DNA of 64,000 bases from Candidatus Methylopumilus universalis (GTDB lineage Bacteria > Pseudomonadota > Gammaproteobacteria > Burkholderiales > Methylophilaceae): assembly GCA_945883335.1 (NCBI GenBank), contig CAMCXI010000004.1, positions 1 to 64,000 on the forward strand. Direction: 5' to 3'. The notes under the pieces were generated by a model. The model did no database searches, was not told the DNA's origin, and was given only the letters and a program-made list of their open reading frames with translations. Shown piece after piece: positions 44,666 to 52,728 of this stretch; position 1 is the stretch's first letter, and every line of letters begins with the position of its first letter. The position numbers and the translations under genes are program-made.

Positions 44666-45574
44666 TTATAGTTTTTCAATCTTAGCTAATGAGCGATTAA
44701 CGGCGACAAACGAACCTACCCAACCCAATCCAACCGCAATGAGTAACATTGCGATGGTAACCATCGTGCTTGGCATGCTAAGTCTAAATTGACTGGCATA
44801 TAAATCTGCAATTTCCTTTACTGATGTATTAAACAGTTGCACAACGGCTAGCACGATCAGCCAAGCAGCTAAGCCGCCTCCAAGACCATACAATGTGCCA
44901 GCGTATAAAAATGGGCGGCGAATAAATTGGTTGGTTGCGCCGATGAGTTTGCTGACCTCAATTTCTTCAAGCTGTGTCATGATTTGCAGGCGGATGGTGT
45001 TGCCAATAATCGCGACCAAAGCAAAGCAAAGCAGCACAACCAGAACAAAAATCGCTTTTTTACCCAACTTGAGCACGGTGTCTAAACGCTTAATCCAGTT
45101 GGCATCCATTTGCGCTAACTCCACCCCGTCCCATTGCTGCATCTCTTGTTGCAAGCGTTGTACGTTCTGTGGTTTGATGTCTTTAGGCGTCACGAAATAA
45201 GCATCTGGCAGTGGATTTTTATTCAGGCTTGCGCTGATGTCGGCTGTATTTGCATCTTGTTGCAGTTGCTCCCAAGCACTTTCCTTGCTCACAAATTCAT
45301 ATTTGGCGATGTCAGGATGTTTTTTTAACTGTTCGCTAATTGCTTGTTTTGTGCTGCTAGAAGCATCAAGTTTTAAAAATAAACTCAATTTTGGTTTGCT
45401 TTCTGCGCTACCAGCGACTTGACCTAGATTATCAATAATGGTGAATAAAATCGCAGGTAGTGAAAGCGTCACGCCCATCACGCAGCACATTAAAACGGTG
45501 CCGAGTAGATTTTGACGCATGCGATCAAGCACCATTTTCAGCGGCTGAATGTGTTGGTTTAGCCATTGGTTCAT
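44666..45574 (-). CDS. ftsX: Cell division ABC transporter permease FtsX
   Basis: FtsX and FtsE form an ABC-like complex that controls peptidoglycan hydrolases at the septum. The 302-residue protein has four helices: one near residue 24-44, then three in the C-terminal half (about 174-192, 222-246, 272-290), with a periplasmic domain between. Motifs include LRLQIMTQLEEIEVSKLIGAT and RRPFLYAGTLYG. Its start overlaps the ftsE stop by 4 bases. Confidence 0.93.
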   Translation of the reverse strand: MNQWLNQHIQPLKMVLDRMRQNLLGTVLMCCVMGVTLSLPAILFTIIDNLGQVAGSAESKPKLSLFLKLDASSSTKQAISEQLKKHPDIAKYEFVSKESAWEQLQQDANTADISASLNKNPLPDAYFVTPKDIKPQNVQRLQQEMQQWDGVELAQMDANWIKRLDTVLKLGKKAIFVLVVLLCFALVAIIGNTIRLQIMTQLEEIEVSKLIGATNQFIRRPFLYAGTLYGLGGGLAAWLIVLAVVQLFNTSVKEIADLYASQFRLSMPSTMVTIAMLLIAVGLGWVGSFVAVNRSLAKIEKL

Positions 45575-46236
45575 GCTGTTATTTCTCCATGTTGCAAGTG
45601 CAGTACTTTGACGATATTTTGCATATTATCGGGAATGTTCTGCGGTAGCTCGTGGCTCGCGATGATGACGGTCACGCCCACTTGTTGGAATGCGTATAGA
45701 AAACCCAAAATATCGGCGGCATAACCTTCATCCAAATTACCTGTTGGCTCATCTGCAATCAAAATTGCTGGGCGGCTCACTACTGCGCGGGCAATCGCCA
45801 AGCGTTGCTGTTCGCCACCGGAAAGCGTAATCGGCATGGACTTTTCTTTTGAAAGTAAGCCAACTTTGTCCAAAGCGGCACGAATACGTTTTGCTGCCTC
45901 TTCACCCAAAATGCCATTGATGTGCAATGGCAAAGCAACGTTCTCAAAGCAGTTGCGGTCGTAGAGTAATTTGTGGTCTTGGAAAATCAATCCAAAGTTA
46001 CGTCGTAAATAAGGAATCGCGGCTGCTTTTAACTGGCTAACGTTTTGGTTGTTAATCAATACTGTGCCAGAAGTTGGACGTTCAAGGCCTGCAATCAATT
46101 TGAGCAACGTGCTTTTGCCTGCGCCAGAGGCGCCTGTCACAAATACTAAGTCACCTTGGTTGATTTCAAACGAGGTATTTTTAATAGCATCAAAGCTACC
46201 TGGGTAACGTTTGCTGACTAGGTCGAATTTAATCAT
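45571..46236 (-). CDS. ftsE: Cell division ATP-binding protein FtsE
   Basis: FtsE is the ATPase of the FtsEX divisome complex. The 221-residue protein has Walker [18 protein letters not shown], the Q-loop DHKLLYDRN, the signature [16 protein letters not shown], Walker [13 protein letters not shown] and the H-loop IIASHE. Its ATG overlaps the ftsY stop by 4 bases, giving ftsY-ftsE-ftsX as in E. coli. Confidence 0.95.
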   Translation of the reverse strand: MIKFDLVSKRYPGSFDAIKNTSFEINQGDLVFVTGASGAGKSTLLKLIAGLERPTSGTVLINNQNVSQLKAAAIPYLRRNFGLIFQDHKLLYDRNCFENVALPLHINGILGEEAAKRIRAALDKVGLLSKEKSMPITLSGGEQQRLAIARAVVSRPAILIADEPTGNLDEGYAADILGFLYAFQQVGVTVIIASHELPQNIPDNMQNIVKVLHLQHGEITA

Positions 46237-47216
46237 TCAAATAATGCCTCTACAAATTCGCTTGCTTTAAAAGGGCGTAAATCTTCAATCGATTCGCCCA
46301 CGCCGATAAATCTAATGGGAATGGCTCTAGTTTGCGCAATCGCAGCAATTACGCCGCCTTTTGCCGTGCCGTCTAGCTTACTTAATACCAAGCCTGTTAC
46401 ATCAAGCGCATCGTCAAACGCTTTGACTTGCATCACGGCATTTTGACCGGTGTTGGCATCCAGCACGAGCAGTACTTCATGTGGCGCGCCTGGCAATGCT
46501 TTGTTGATGACGCGTTTAACCTTGCTGATTTCTTCCATTAAATTCAGTTGGGTTGGCAGGCGGCCAGCTGTATCGGCCAAGACAATATCAATGCCTTTAG
46601 CTTTGGCTGAGTTAATTGCATCAAAAATCACAGCCGCAGCATCGCCGCCTTCGCTCGCGACCACATGCACATTGTTACGCTCGCCCCACGCTTGGAGCTG
46701 TTCGCGGGCGGCAGCTCTAAACGTATCCCCTGCGGCAATCAATACTGACTTGCCTTCTGCTTGAAATAAATGCGTAAGCTTACCGATAGTGGTGGTTTTG
46801 CCTGCGCCGTTAACACCAGTGAGCATAATCACAAAGGGTTGGTGTTCTGAAGTTTTGAGCGGTTTTTCTAATGGCGCCAATAAAGCCATCAGCGACTCCT
46901 TAAGCGCCGCTTTGAGCTGTGAGGTATCGCTGAGTGCTTGGCGAGCAACACGCTGTTTAATGTCGTCGAGTAAGGCTTGTGTGGCTGAGATGCCAACGTC
47001 GGAGGTCAGTAAGATAGTTTCGAGTTCCTCGTAAACATCCGCATCAATTTTGCCGCCACCAAACAAACTGGCAAGTTGATTGCCTAGTTGGCTGCGTGTG
47101 CGTGATAACCCTTGTTTAAGACGTTCTGCCCAGCTTGCTTTTGATGCTGCTTCTGCTGGGGCTTCTGCCTTAGTTTTTGCTTCGGGGGTTTTGTCTTTTT
47201 TGAAAAAATCGAACAT
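46233..47216 (-). CDS. ftsY: Signal recognition particle receptor FtsY
   Basis: FtsY is the membrane GTPase receptor that docks SRP-bound ribosomes for co-translational insertion. The 327-residue protein has a short acidic/alanine N-terminal region, then the NG domain with GVNGAGKTTTIGKL, the DTFRAAAREQL motif, LADTAGRLPT, and LSKLDGTAKGG. It is shorter than E. coli FtsY because its A domain is small. Confidence 0.95.
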   Translation of the reverse strand: MFDFFKKDKTPEAKTKAEAPAEAASKASWAERLKQGLSRTRSQLGNQLASLFGGGKIDADVYEELETILLTSDVGISATQALLDDIKQRVARQALSDTSQLKAALKESLMALLAPLEKPLKTSEHQPFVIMLTGVNGAGKTTTIGKLTHLFQAEGKSVLIAAGDTFRAAAREQLQAWGERNNVHVVASEGGDAAAVIFDAINSAKAKGIDIVLADTAGRLPTQLNLMEEISKVKRVINKALPGAPHEVLLVLDANTGQNAVMQVKAFDDALDVTGLVLSKLDGTAKGGVIAAIAQTRAIPIRFIGVGESIEDLRPFKASEFVEALFE

Positions 47217-47356
47217 AGCGTCTTATCGAGTGAGTTAACGCCATTTTAGTCGCAAAGCCCCCTGCGCGCTATCGTCTTGATGGTGTTTTCTGGAGTGGTT
47301 TTGGTACTTTTGGCATCTTGTATAGACCTTAAAAAAGCTTTTTGCCATTCAAACAA

Positions 47357-47992
47357 TTAAGAAAGGCAGGGCTTTCTAGCGACCATCCCTATTAGTGCAG
47401 ATATTCCGTTATGCCCCACGCCTTCAGAAATGTCTTTTTCGTATTCGATCAGCTCTTCTATATCCCAATCATGAAATGAATTTTGCAAAAGTTTTTGAGT
47501 GTAAAGATTCTCAATGGAAGTTGGGCCACCTGTTTTATACTCAAGTTGTTTGGGAGTGTACCCAAGCAACATTACTCTCCCATTTGGCTTAGTCACCGCT
47601 TTCATTAAAGAAAAGAGCTTTTTGCGATCTTCTGCATTAGCAAATTGAATAAAAATTCCTGCAACCCAATCGAATGAATCTTTATCAAAATGCATTGAAG
47701 ATTCCTGACTTAGTATATTGCATTCTACAATCTCAACATGAACGTTTGATTCTTGCGCTAGCTTTTTAGCCCTCTCAATTGCTACATGACAAATTTCATT
47801 TGCAGTCACTTTTAGGCCTTGCGCAGCAAGCCAAACTGAATTGCGCCCCTCACCATCACCAATCATGAGAGCTGATTGATCAGTTTGAAACAATGCTCTG
47901 TTTTTAGTTAGAAACTCAGATGGCTTACGTCCAAATAAATAGTCATTTCCAGCACTTTGATATCGTACCGTCCAAAATTCTTTGTGGTCCAT
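47357..47992 (-). CDS. Class I SAM-dependent methyltransferase, last gene of the sulfur operon
   Basis: A 211-residue protein with a methyltransferase fold: the SAM-binding loop ALMIGDGEGRNSVWLAAQG near residue 40, then VTANEICHVAIERAK and DSFDWVAGIFIQF. It starts FWTVRYQSAGNDYLFGRKPSEFL, typical of the TehB/thiopurine-type group. Its start lies 2 bases from the TauE stop, so it is probably expressed with the sulfide genes. A thiol or small sulfur substrate is inferred from context only. Confidence 0.8.
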   Translation of the reverse strand: MDHKEFWTVRYQSAGNDYLFGRKPSEFLTKNRALFQTDQSALMIGDGEGRNSVWLAAQGLKVTANEICHVAIERAKKLAQESNVHVEIVECNILSQESSMHFDKDSFDWVAGIFIQFANAEDRKKLFSLMKAVTKPNGRVMLLGYTPKQLEYKTGGPTSIENLYTQKLLQNSFHDWDIEELIEYEKDISEGVGHNGISALIGMVARKPCLS

Positions 47993-47994
47993 AT

Positions 47995-48843
47995 TTAGAT
48001 AACTATCGCTGTTTTGATGAAAATCAAAACAGCGATAGTTAAAGATAAGATTCCAAAAATCAGCGCGCTAATGTTGCTTGGAATTTTACTGTGCAGTGAG
48101 CGACCTACTAACATCCCAGCTATGGTGGCTGTGATAAATGGCACTGCGATATCCCATAAAATCGCACCATTTCCTGCATAAGAAAGTGCGCTCGCCATCG
48201 AGACTAAAGCAATAACAGCAAGCGATGTCGCTACAATCATCTTGGTTTCTAAGTTTGAGATGCTATGTAGCGTTGGCACGATAATAAAACCGCCACCTAC
48301 CCCAAGTAACCCCGACAAGAAGCCTGAGAGTCCTCCTGTTAATATTAGACGATGAGTACATGGTGCAGTCCAAAATAACTTCGATGTTGCTGGATTTACC
48401 GCGCAAGCAGGCTCAACTTTTTGTTCGTCGTCGCAACCGTTCGGATCATCGCAATCATCGCCAATTAACAAAGTTGGCGTCTGATACTTTTGGAATGAGC
48501 GCCATGAAACTGTTAACAGCACAAATGAGAAAAGAATGGCCAACACCTTTTCAGGCAGTTGGTGTGCCGCATATACCCCAAGCGGCGCAAAGAGCACGCC
48601 AAATGTCGCAAGTAAAGTTGCGGCTTTATATCGAACGATGCCGCTTTTTAAGCCAAGTGCTGCGGCAATGGCAGCAGAAATCATGATGGCCATGAGTGAA
48701 ATTGGGGCCGCATCAATCATTTTAAGATGTAAGAAAAACACTAACAGAGGCAATGAAAGTATTGCCCCGCCTGCACCAGTAATTGCCAGCACGAAGCCAA
48801 CAAACAAACCTAGCGCAATACTCATGCTAATCGGATCCATCAT
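47995..48843 (-). CDS. TauE/SafE family sulfite/organosulfonate exporter
   Basis: A 282-residue membrane protein with about eight helices. The start GLFVGFVLAITGAGGAILSLPLL and the repeat GGLSGFLSGLLGVGGGFIIVP are the double TauE/SafE signature. A hydrophilic loop near residues 127-150 is rich in Asp/Cys (DDCDDPNGCDDE), unusual for the family. Given its neighbours it may export sulfite or thiosulfate made by persulfide oxidation. It is 24 bases from the SQR fusion gene. Confidence 0.85.
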   Translation of the reverse strand: MMDPISMSIALGLFVGFVLAITGAGGAILSLPLLVFFLHLKMIDAAPISLMAIMISAAIAAALGLKSGIVRYKAATLLATFGVLFAPLGVYAAHQLPEKVLAILFSFVLLTVSWRSFQKYQTPTLLIGDDCDDPNGCDDEQKVEPACAVNPATSKLFWTAPCTHRLILTGGLSGFLSGLLGVGGGFIIVPTLHSISNLETKMIVATSLAVIALVSMASALSYAGNGAILWDIAVPFITATIAGMLVGRSLHSKIPSNISALIFGILSLTIAVLIFIKTAIVI

Positions 48844-48867
48844 ACAAACCTTAAAAAATTAAAGAGC

Positions 48868-50538
48868 TTACTTATCTGAACCAAGTTTAATTGGTTTAGC
48901 CAGCCACTCTCGACCTTTTAGCATTGCCCACCAATAAATAGGAGGCAAAATGCGCTCTTTGAGTATCCATGCCAAACGAGATGGTCTTTGACCGTTGATC
49001 ATCCATTGTGGAAAGCTAGGCAATAAACGACCGCCAAAGCCAAACTCAGCCAACACAATTTTTCCGCGTTCAACGGTGAGTGGGCATGAGCCGTAGCCAT
49101 CATAAGCCGCACGTTGGTTGCCTTTGTTTAAATCAAACAGCACATTGGTTGCAACCACAGGCGCTTGTTTGCGAGCTGCTGCTGCAGTTTTGGCGTTTGG
49201 ACAATTAGTTACATCACCCAGAGCATAAATGTTTGAGTAGGTTTTGTGTTGGAGGGTGTCTTGATTTACATCGACCCATCCGGCAGCATCGACTAACTTA
49301 CTGGAACGAATAAAATCTGGTGCTTGTTGGGGTGGAACCACATGAATCATATCGAATGAGGTTTCAAGCATGGATGTGTTGCCATCCACATCGGTCACTG
49401 TGAACCATGCTTTTTTAGCTGGTCCATCAATTTTTGTGAGGCGATGGCTGAAATGAAGATTGGCTTTATAGCGCTCAACGTACTCCATTAAAGCTGGCAC
49501 ATACTCTTTTACGCCAAACAATACCGGCCCAGCGTTGTAAAAATCAATGTTAATGGCATTCAAACGACCGCTTTTTAACCAATGGTCAGCAGATAAGTAC
49601 ATCGCCTTTTGAGGCGCGCCAGCACACTTAATAGGCATAGGTGGTTGCGTAAATATTGCCTTACCTTTTTTAAATTGGTTGACTAGTTCCCATGTGTATG
49701 GCGCCAAGTCATAGCGATAGTTTGATGTCACACCATTTTGGCCTAGCGTTTCCACCAGGCCTTCAATCCCATTCCAATTCAGCTTAATGCCAGGGCACAC
49801 AATTAGGGTATCGTAGCTAATTGGACGGCAACCTTCCAAAATTACTTGCTTGGTTTCTGGTTCAAATCCCGCCACAGCAGCTTTAATCCATTTGGCTTTT
49901 GATGGGATGACTGAAGCCATTGTTTTAACAGTAGTTGACGGCTTAAAAATACCGCCACCGACCATAGTCCAACCTGGTTGATAATAGTGCGTATCCGCCG
50001 GATCGATAATCACCACGTCTAATTTTGAATTTCGAGAGAGCAAGCTAGACGCCACTGCAACACCTGCTGCACCCCCACCAACAATGACCACTTCATGATG
50101 AATAAGGCCTGATCCGTTTGAGTTGGTGCCAGCAATTCTCTCACTGAGGCCAGATAAATCGTAGCCTGCATCTTTGCCTGCGCTTAGCGTGGCAGATAGA
50201 CCAACCGATGATGCTTGGCTCAGGGCCCAAAGTGAAGCGGCGCGCATGCCAGAGCGGCAATAGCCAAGCACAGGCTTTTCAGCTGCAGCGAATATTTGAC
50301 CGTATGCGGCAATATCGTCATCTGAGATTTTTCCTGCAACTACAGGCAAGTAATGCGCTTTAATTTTCAGTTTTTTTGCGGCTTTTGAAATCTCATCAAA
50401 ATTTGGCTGGTCAGCACCTTCGCCATCAGGTCTATGACATGTAATCGTTTTTACACCCTGTGCTGCAAGCGCTGTTAAATCGTCAACAAGGATTTGATCT
50501 GCAACTAAAACGCCTTCTGCTAAATTTGCTAACTTCAT
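48868..50538 (-). CDS. Phosphatase-like (DUF442) / sulfide:quinone oxidoreductase fusion protein
   Basis: A 556-residue fusion. Residues about 1-115 form a DUF442 (tyrosine-phosphatase-like) domain with the loop GYCRSGMRA near residue 95. Residues about 146-556 form a flavoprotein of the type II SQR group: EVVIVGGGAAGVAVASSLL (FAD site), HYYQPGWTMVGGG, PPMPIKCAGAPQKAMYL with a redox cysteine, and NIYALGDVTNCPNAKTAAAARKQ. It would oxidise sulfide to polysulfide or glutathione persulfide using quinone. It lies downstream of the persulfide dioxygenase. Confidence 0.88.
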   Translation of the reverse strand: MKLANLAEGVLVADQILVDDLTALAAQGVKTITCHRPDGEGADQPNFDEISKAAKKLKIKAHYLPVVAGKISDDDIAAYGQIFAAAEKPVLGYCRSGMRAASLWALSQASSVGLSATLSAGKDAGYDLSGLSERIAGTNSNGSGLIHHEVVIVGGGAAGVAVASSLLSRNSKLDVVIIDPADTHYYQPGWTMVGGGIFKPSTTVKTMASVIPSKAKWIKAAVAGFEPETKQVILEGCRPISYDTLIVCPGIKLNWNGIEGLVETLGQNGVTSNYRYDLAPYTWELVNQFKKGKAIFTQPPMPIKCAGAPQKAMYLSADHWLKSGRLNAINIDFYNAGPVLFGVKEYVPALMEYVERYKANLHFSHRLTKIDGPAKKAWFTVTDVDGNTSMLETSFDMIHVVPPQQAPDFIRSSKLVDAAGWVDVNQDTLQHKTYSNIYALGDVTNCPNAKTAAAARKQAPVVATNVLFDLNKGNQRAAYDGYGSCPLTVERGKIVLAEFGFGGRLLPSFPQWMINGQRPSRLAWILKERILPPIYWWAMLKGREWLAKPIKLGSDK

Positions 50539-50583
50539 CTTTATTACTCCCCAATGAATCTTTTTATAGTTATATTTTTTGAG

Positions 50584-51288
50584 TTATGCCGCTTGCGCTG
50601 GTGCGACTCTTCCGCAAGCTTGGTTAGCTGGAAGCGCAACATCAATATATTTTGGGTAAGCTAATTTCAGTTCGCTCATGAGCTTAATGAAATCTTCGCG
50701 GCTTCTGTTATCGCCCAAGCGTTTGTTGTGCTTGCGCTCTTCCCCAACGGTTGATTGGGTATTGCCGTTGTAATCATGTCCAGGATAAACAATAACGTCA
50801 TCCGACAAGCTGAAAATTTGCGCATGAATACTATCGTAGAGCTGTCCAGAATTTCCTGCTTGGAAGTCAGTGCGACCACAGCCGCCAATTAACAATGAGT
50901 CACCAGTAAAGATGCGGTCGCCAGCAAAGAAACTGATGCAACCGTTGGTGTGACCTGGGGTATAACGAACTTCTAAATCGATGCTGCCAACAATAATATG
51001 CACACCATCTGTCACTAATAAATCTCCGCACATGGCCCCAGCGTCGCGATGCACTACGCTCTTGCTCCCAAGTCTTTGTCGCAATGTTTCTGCACCCGTC
51101 ACGTGGTCAGCATGTAAATGGGTTTCGAGTGTGTAAACTAACTTCAAATCTTGTGCATCTAGTTCTTTTAGATACATGGGAACTTCAGACTCAACAGTAT
51201 CGATTAATACCGCTTGTTTAGTTTTTTCACATGCTAGTAGGTAGGTGAATGTGCTGGTGTCTGGTTCAAAGAATTGCTTAAAAATCAT
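50584..51288 (-). CDS. Persulfide dioxygenase, ETHE1-like metallo-beta-lactamase fold
   Basis: A roughly 234-residue iron enzyme that oxidises glutathione persulfide to sulfite. The metal site reads HLHADHVTG, then TPGHTNG, FTGDSLLIGGCGRTDFQAG, and VYPGHDYNG, the ETHE1 pattern. The ATG at 51288 has GGAG six bases upstream, so the longer frame (to 51300) is not used. It lies between the ArsR regulator and the SQR fusion. Confidence 0.92.
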   Translation of the reverse strand: MIFKQFFEPDTSTFTYLLACEKTKQAVLIDTVESEVPMYLKELDAQDLKLVYTLETHLHADHVTGAETLRQRLGSKSVVHRDAGAMCGDLLVTDGVHIIVGSIDLEVRYTPGHTNGCISFFAGDRIFTGDSLLIGGCGRTDFQAGNSGQLYDSIHAQIFSLSDDVIVYPGHDYNGNTQSTVGEERKHNKRLGDNRSREDFIKLMSELKLAYPKYIDVALPANQACGRVAPAQAA

Positions 51289-51326
51289 CTTCATCTCCAA
51301 TAGATTTTATTTTAGGATTTTGTGGC

Positions 51327-51677
51327 TTATTGATTTGCTTGCAGTGTGACAATAAAGGCTTCATTCGCTGCTACTTCCAGACTCATTTGGCTGGCGATTT
51401 GGCCGCAAACCAAATTGCACAAGTCGAAAGTACGTTGGTCTGCAATGCTATAATAGGCTTTTGTGCCTCGCGATTCGCGCTTAATTAGTTTTGATTCTCT
51501 TAATAAATTAAGGTGCTTAGATACATTGGCTTGTGTGCCGCGAGAAATCTCAACAAGCTCGGTGACGTTCTTCTCTCCGTCTCTTAAGCCATTTAATATT
51601 TTGAGGCGCATCGGCTCTGCCAATGCCTGAAAATATTTGGCGATATGGATTAAGGCTTGGTCGTCTAATTGGGTCAT
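51327..51677 (-). CDS. ArsR-family repressor of the sulfide module
   Basis: A 116-residue winged-helix protein: EPMRLKILNGLRDGEKNVTELVEI, then the recognition helix QANVSKHLNLLRESKLIKRESRG. Cys87 and Cys91 (LCNLVC) lie in the helix after the wing. Members of the BigR/SqrR group control sulfide genes through cysteine oxidation. The usual second cysteine in the VGEL-type helix is absent here (that segment is NVTELVE). Self-control and control of the divergent yeeE pair are inferred. Confidence 0.88.
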   Translation of the reverse strand: MTQLDDQALIHIAKYFQALAEPMRLKILNGLRDGEKNVTELVEISRGTQANVSKHLNLLRESKLIKRESRGTKAYYSIADQRTFDLCNLVCGQIASQMSLEVAANEAFIVTLQANQ

Positions 51678-51703
51678 AAAAACTCTTTGTATAAAACTTG
51701 AAG

Positions 51704-51724
51704 TATATAATACATGATTATATA
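51704..51724. promoter_or_regulatory. AT-rich inverted repeat, candidate operator for the ArsR repressor
   Basis: TATATAAT-N5-ATTATATA, a perfect 8-base inverted repeat, lies 27 bases upstream of the ArsR start in the divergent control region. The symmetry and position suggest an ArsR-type operator, but the sequence is AT-rich and may arise by chance. Confidence 0.45.
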
Positions 51725-51752
51725 GTTATATTAAAATATATTTAACAAATCG

Positions 51753-51781
51753 GTTTGATAAAGCTTTAAGATGTATCAAAC
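51753..51781. promoter_or_regulatory. Second inverted repeat in the control region, next to the YeeE gene
   Basis: GTTTGATA-N13-TATCAAAC, an 8-base perfect inverted repeat, ends 21 bases before the yeeE-like start. It may be the operator for the rightward promoter. It differs in sequence from the ArsR-side repeat, so a different protein or a different geometry is possible. Confidence 0.4.
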
Positions 51782-51802
51782 ATAATCATCATCGAGACGA
51801 AA

Positions 51803-52255
51803 ATGCACATCACTATTTATTGGCAAAACTTAACTCCCGGCGCTTCACTACTTGGTGGCATTCTCATCGGTTTAGCTTCTGCAATACTGGTGATTTTTAG
51901 AGGAAAGATCGCTGGCATCAGCGGAATTCTTGGCGGGTTAATAGATTTACACAATAGTGCTAATTCACATCGCCTTTGGAGAGGACTTTTCCTGATTGGT
52001 CTTGTTGGCTCAAGTTCTGTGTATCAATTATTTGCGCCCTTACCACCGTCAAACATTTCGGCATCATTCGGCACATTAATCGTTGCTGGACTCTTGGTAG
52101 GTTTCGGCACCCGAATGGGTTCAGGTTGCACTAGTGGGCATGGCATATGTGGATTGAGCCGTCTATCACTTAGATCTTTAATTGCGACAATCAGCTTTAT
52201 GTTTTCAGGCTTTGTCGTTTGTTTCTTATTTCTGCATGTTTTAAGGATGGGTTAA
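51803..52255 (+). CDS. YeeE/YedE family protein, first half of a two-gene transporter
   Basis: A 150-residue membrane protein with about four helices, carrying [25 protein letters not shown] and the family signature [23 protein letters not shown]. The conserved cysteines in that motif are the residues thought to relay sulfur through the channel. YeeE-like proteins import thiosulfate. It is half the size of classic YeeE and is followed 3 bases later by a second half. Confidence 0.88.
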   Translation: MHITIYWQNLTPGASLLGGILIGLASAILVIFRGKIAGISGILGGLIDLHNSANSHRLWRGLFLIGLVGSSSVYQLFAPLPPSNISASFGTLIVAGLLVGFGTRMGSGCTSGHGICGLSRLSLRSLIATISFMFSGFVVCFLFLHVLRMG

Positions 52256-52258
52256 CGC

Positions 52259-52678
52259 ATGAAAAATATCATTACATTTTTGACAGGACTGATTTTTGGG
52301 CTAGGCTTAATTATCTCTGGCATGACTAACCCTGACAAAGTCATTAGGTTTCTCGACATAGGGGGCATATGGGATCCAAGCTTAATTTTTGTGATGTTTG
52401 GCGGAATAGCAGTGGCGATTGTAGGATTTAAGTTTGTGCAAAATAAAAGTCAGACTGTGTTTGACGACACTATTCATTTGCCTCGTACAACACACCTATC
52501 CAAAGAGCTTGTGATTGGCAGTATGTTATTTGGCGCTGGATGGGCATTGGCTGGTTTTTGCCCAGGGCCTGCTTTGGTTGCTTTCGGTGCAGGTCACAAA
52601 AAAGCTTTTATTTTTGTGATGGCGATGATAGTTGGTATGACTATTCACGACCATCTTTTTAAGGCATCTAAAAAATAA
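52259..52678 (+). CDS. YeeE/YedE family protein (DUF6691-type), second half
   Basis: A 139-residue membrane protein with about four helices: FLTGLIFGLGLIISGMTNP at the start and the signature FGAGWALAGFCPGPALVAFGAG. It completes the pseudo-symmetric YeeE pore with the previous gene. The pair is often found beside ArsR/persulfide dioxygenase genes. A terminator lies immediately after it. Confidence 0.88.
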   Translation: MKNIITFLTGLIFGLGLIISGMTNPDKVIRFLDIGGIWDPSLIFVMFGGIAVAIVGFKFVQNKSQTVFDDTIHLPRTTHLSKELVIGSMLFGAGWALAGFCPGPALVAFGAGHKKAFIFVMAMIVGMTIHDHLFKASKK

Positions 52679-52682
52679 AAAA

Positions 52683-52705
52683 CGGCTTGATTATTATTCA
52701 AGCCG
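52683..52705. terminator. Bidirectional terminator after the YeeE/YedE pair
   Basis: An 8-bp stem, CGGCTTGA / TCAAGCCG with a seven-base loop. On the minus strand it is followed by T-rich sequence (TTTTTTATTTTTT), a strong terminator for the broken sulfate-binding gene; on the plus strand the T-tract is weaker. Confidence 0.8.
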
Positions 52706-52728
52706 CTTTCTGTTTGCTTGTTTACTGA

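Noticed and set aside
47217-47356. Region between ftsY and the methyltransferase as a small gene or RNA
   Set aside because: 140 bases with no good frame, ribosome site or hairpin with a T-run.
48360-48862. Two overlapping plus-strand frames opposite the TauE gene
   Set aside because: Neither has motifs; the opposite frame encodes a full TauE/SafE protein.
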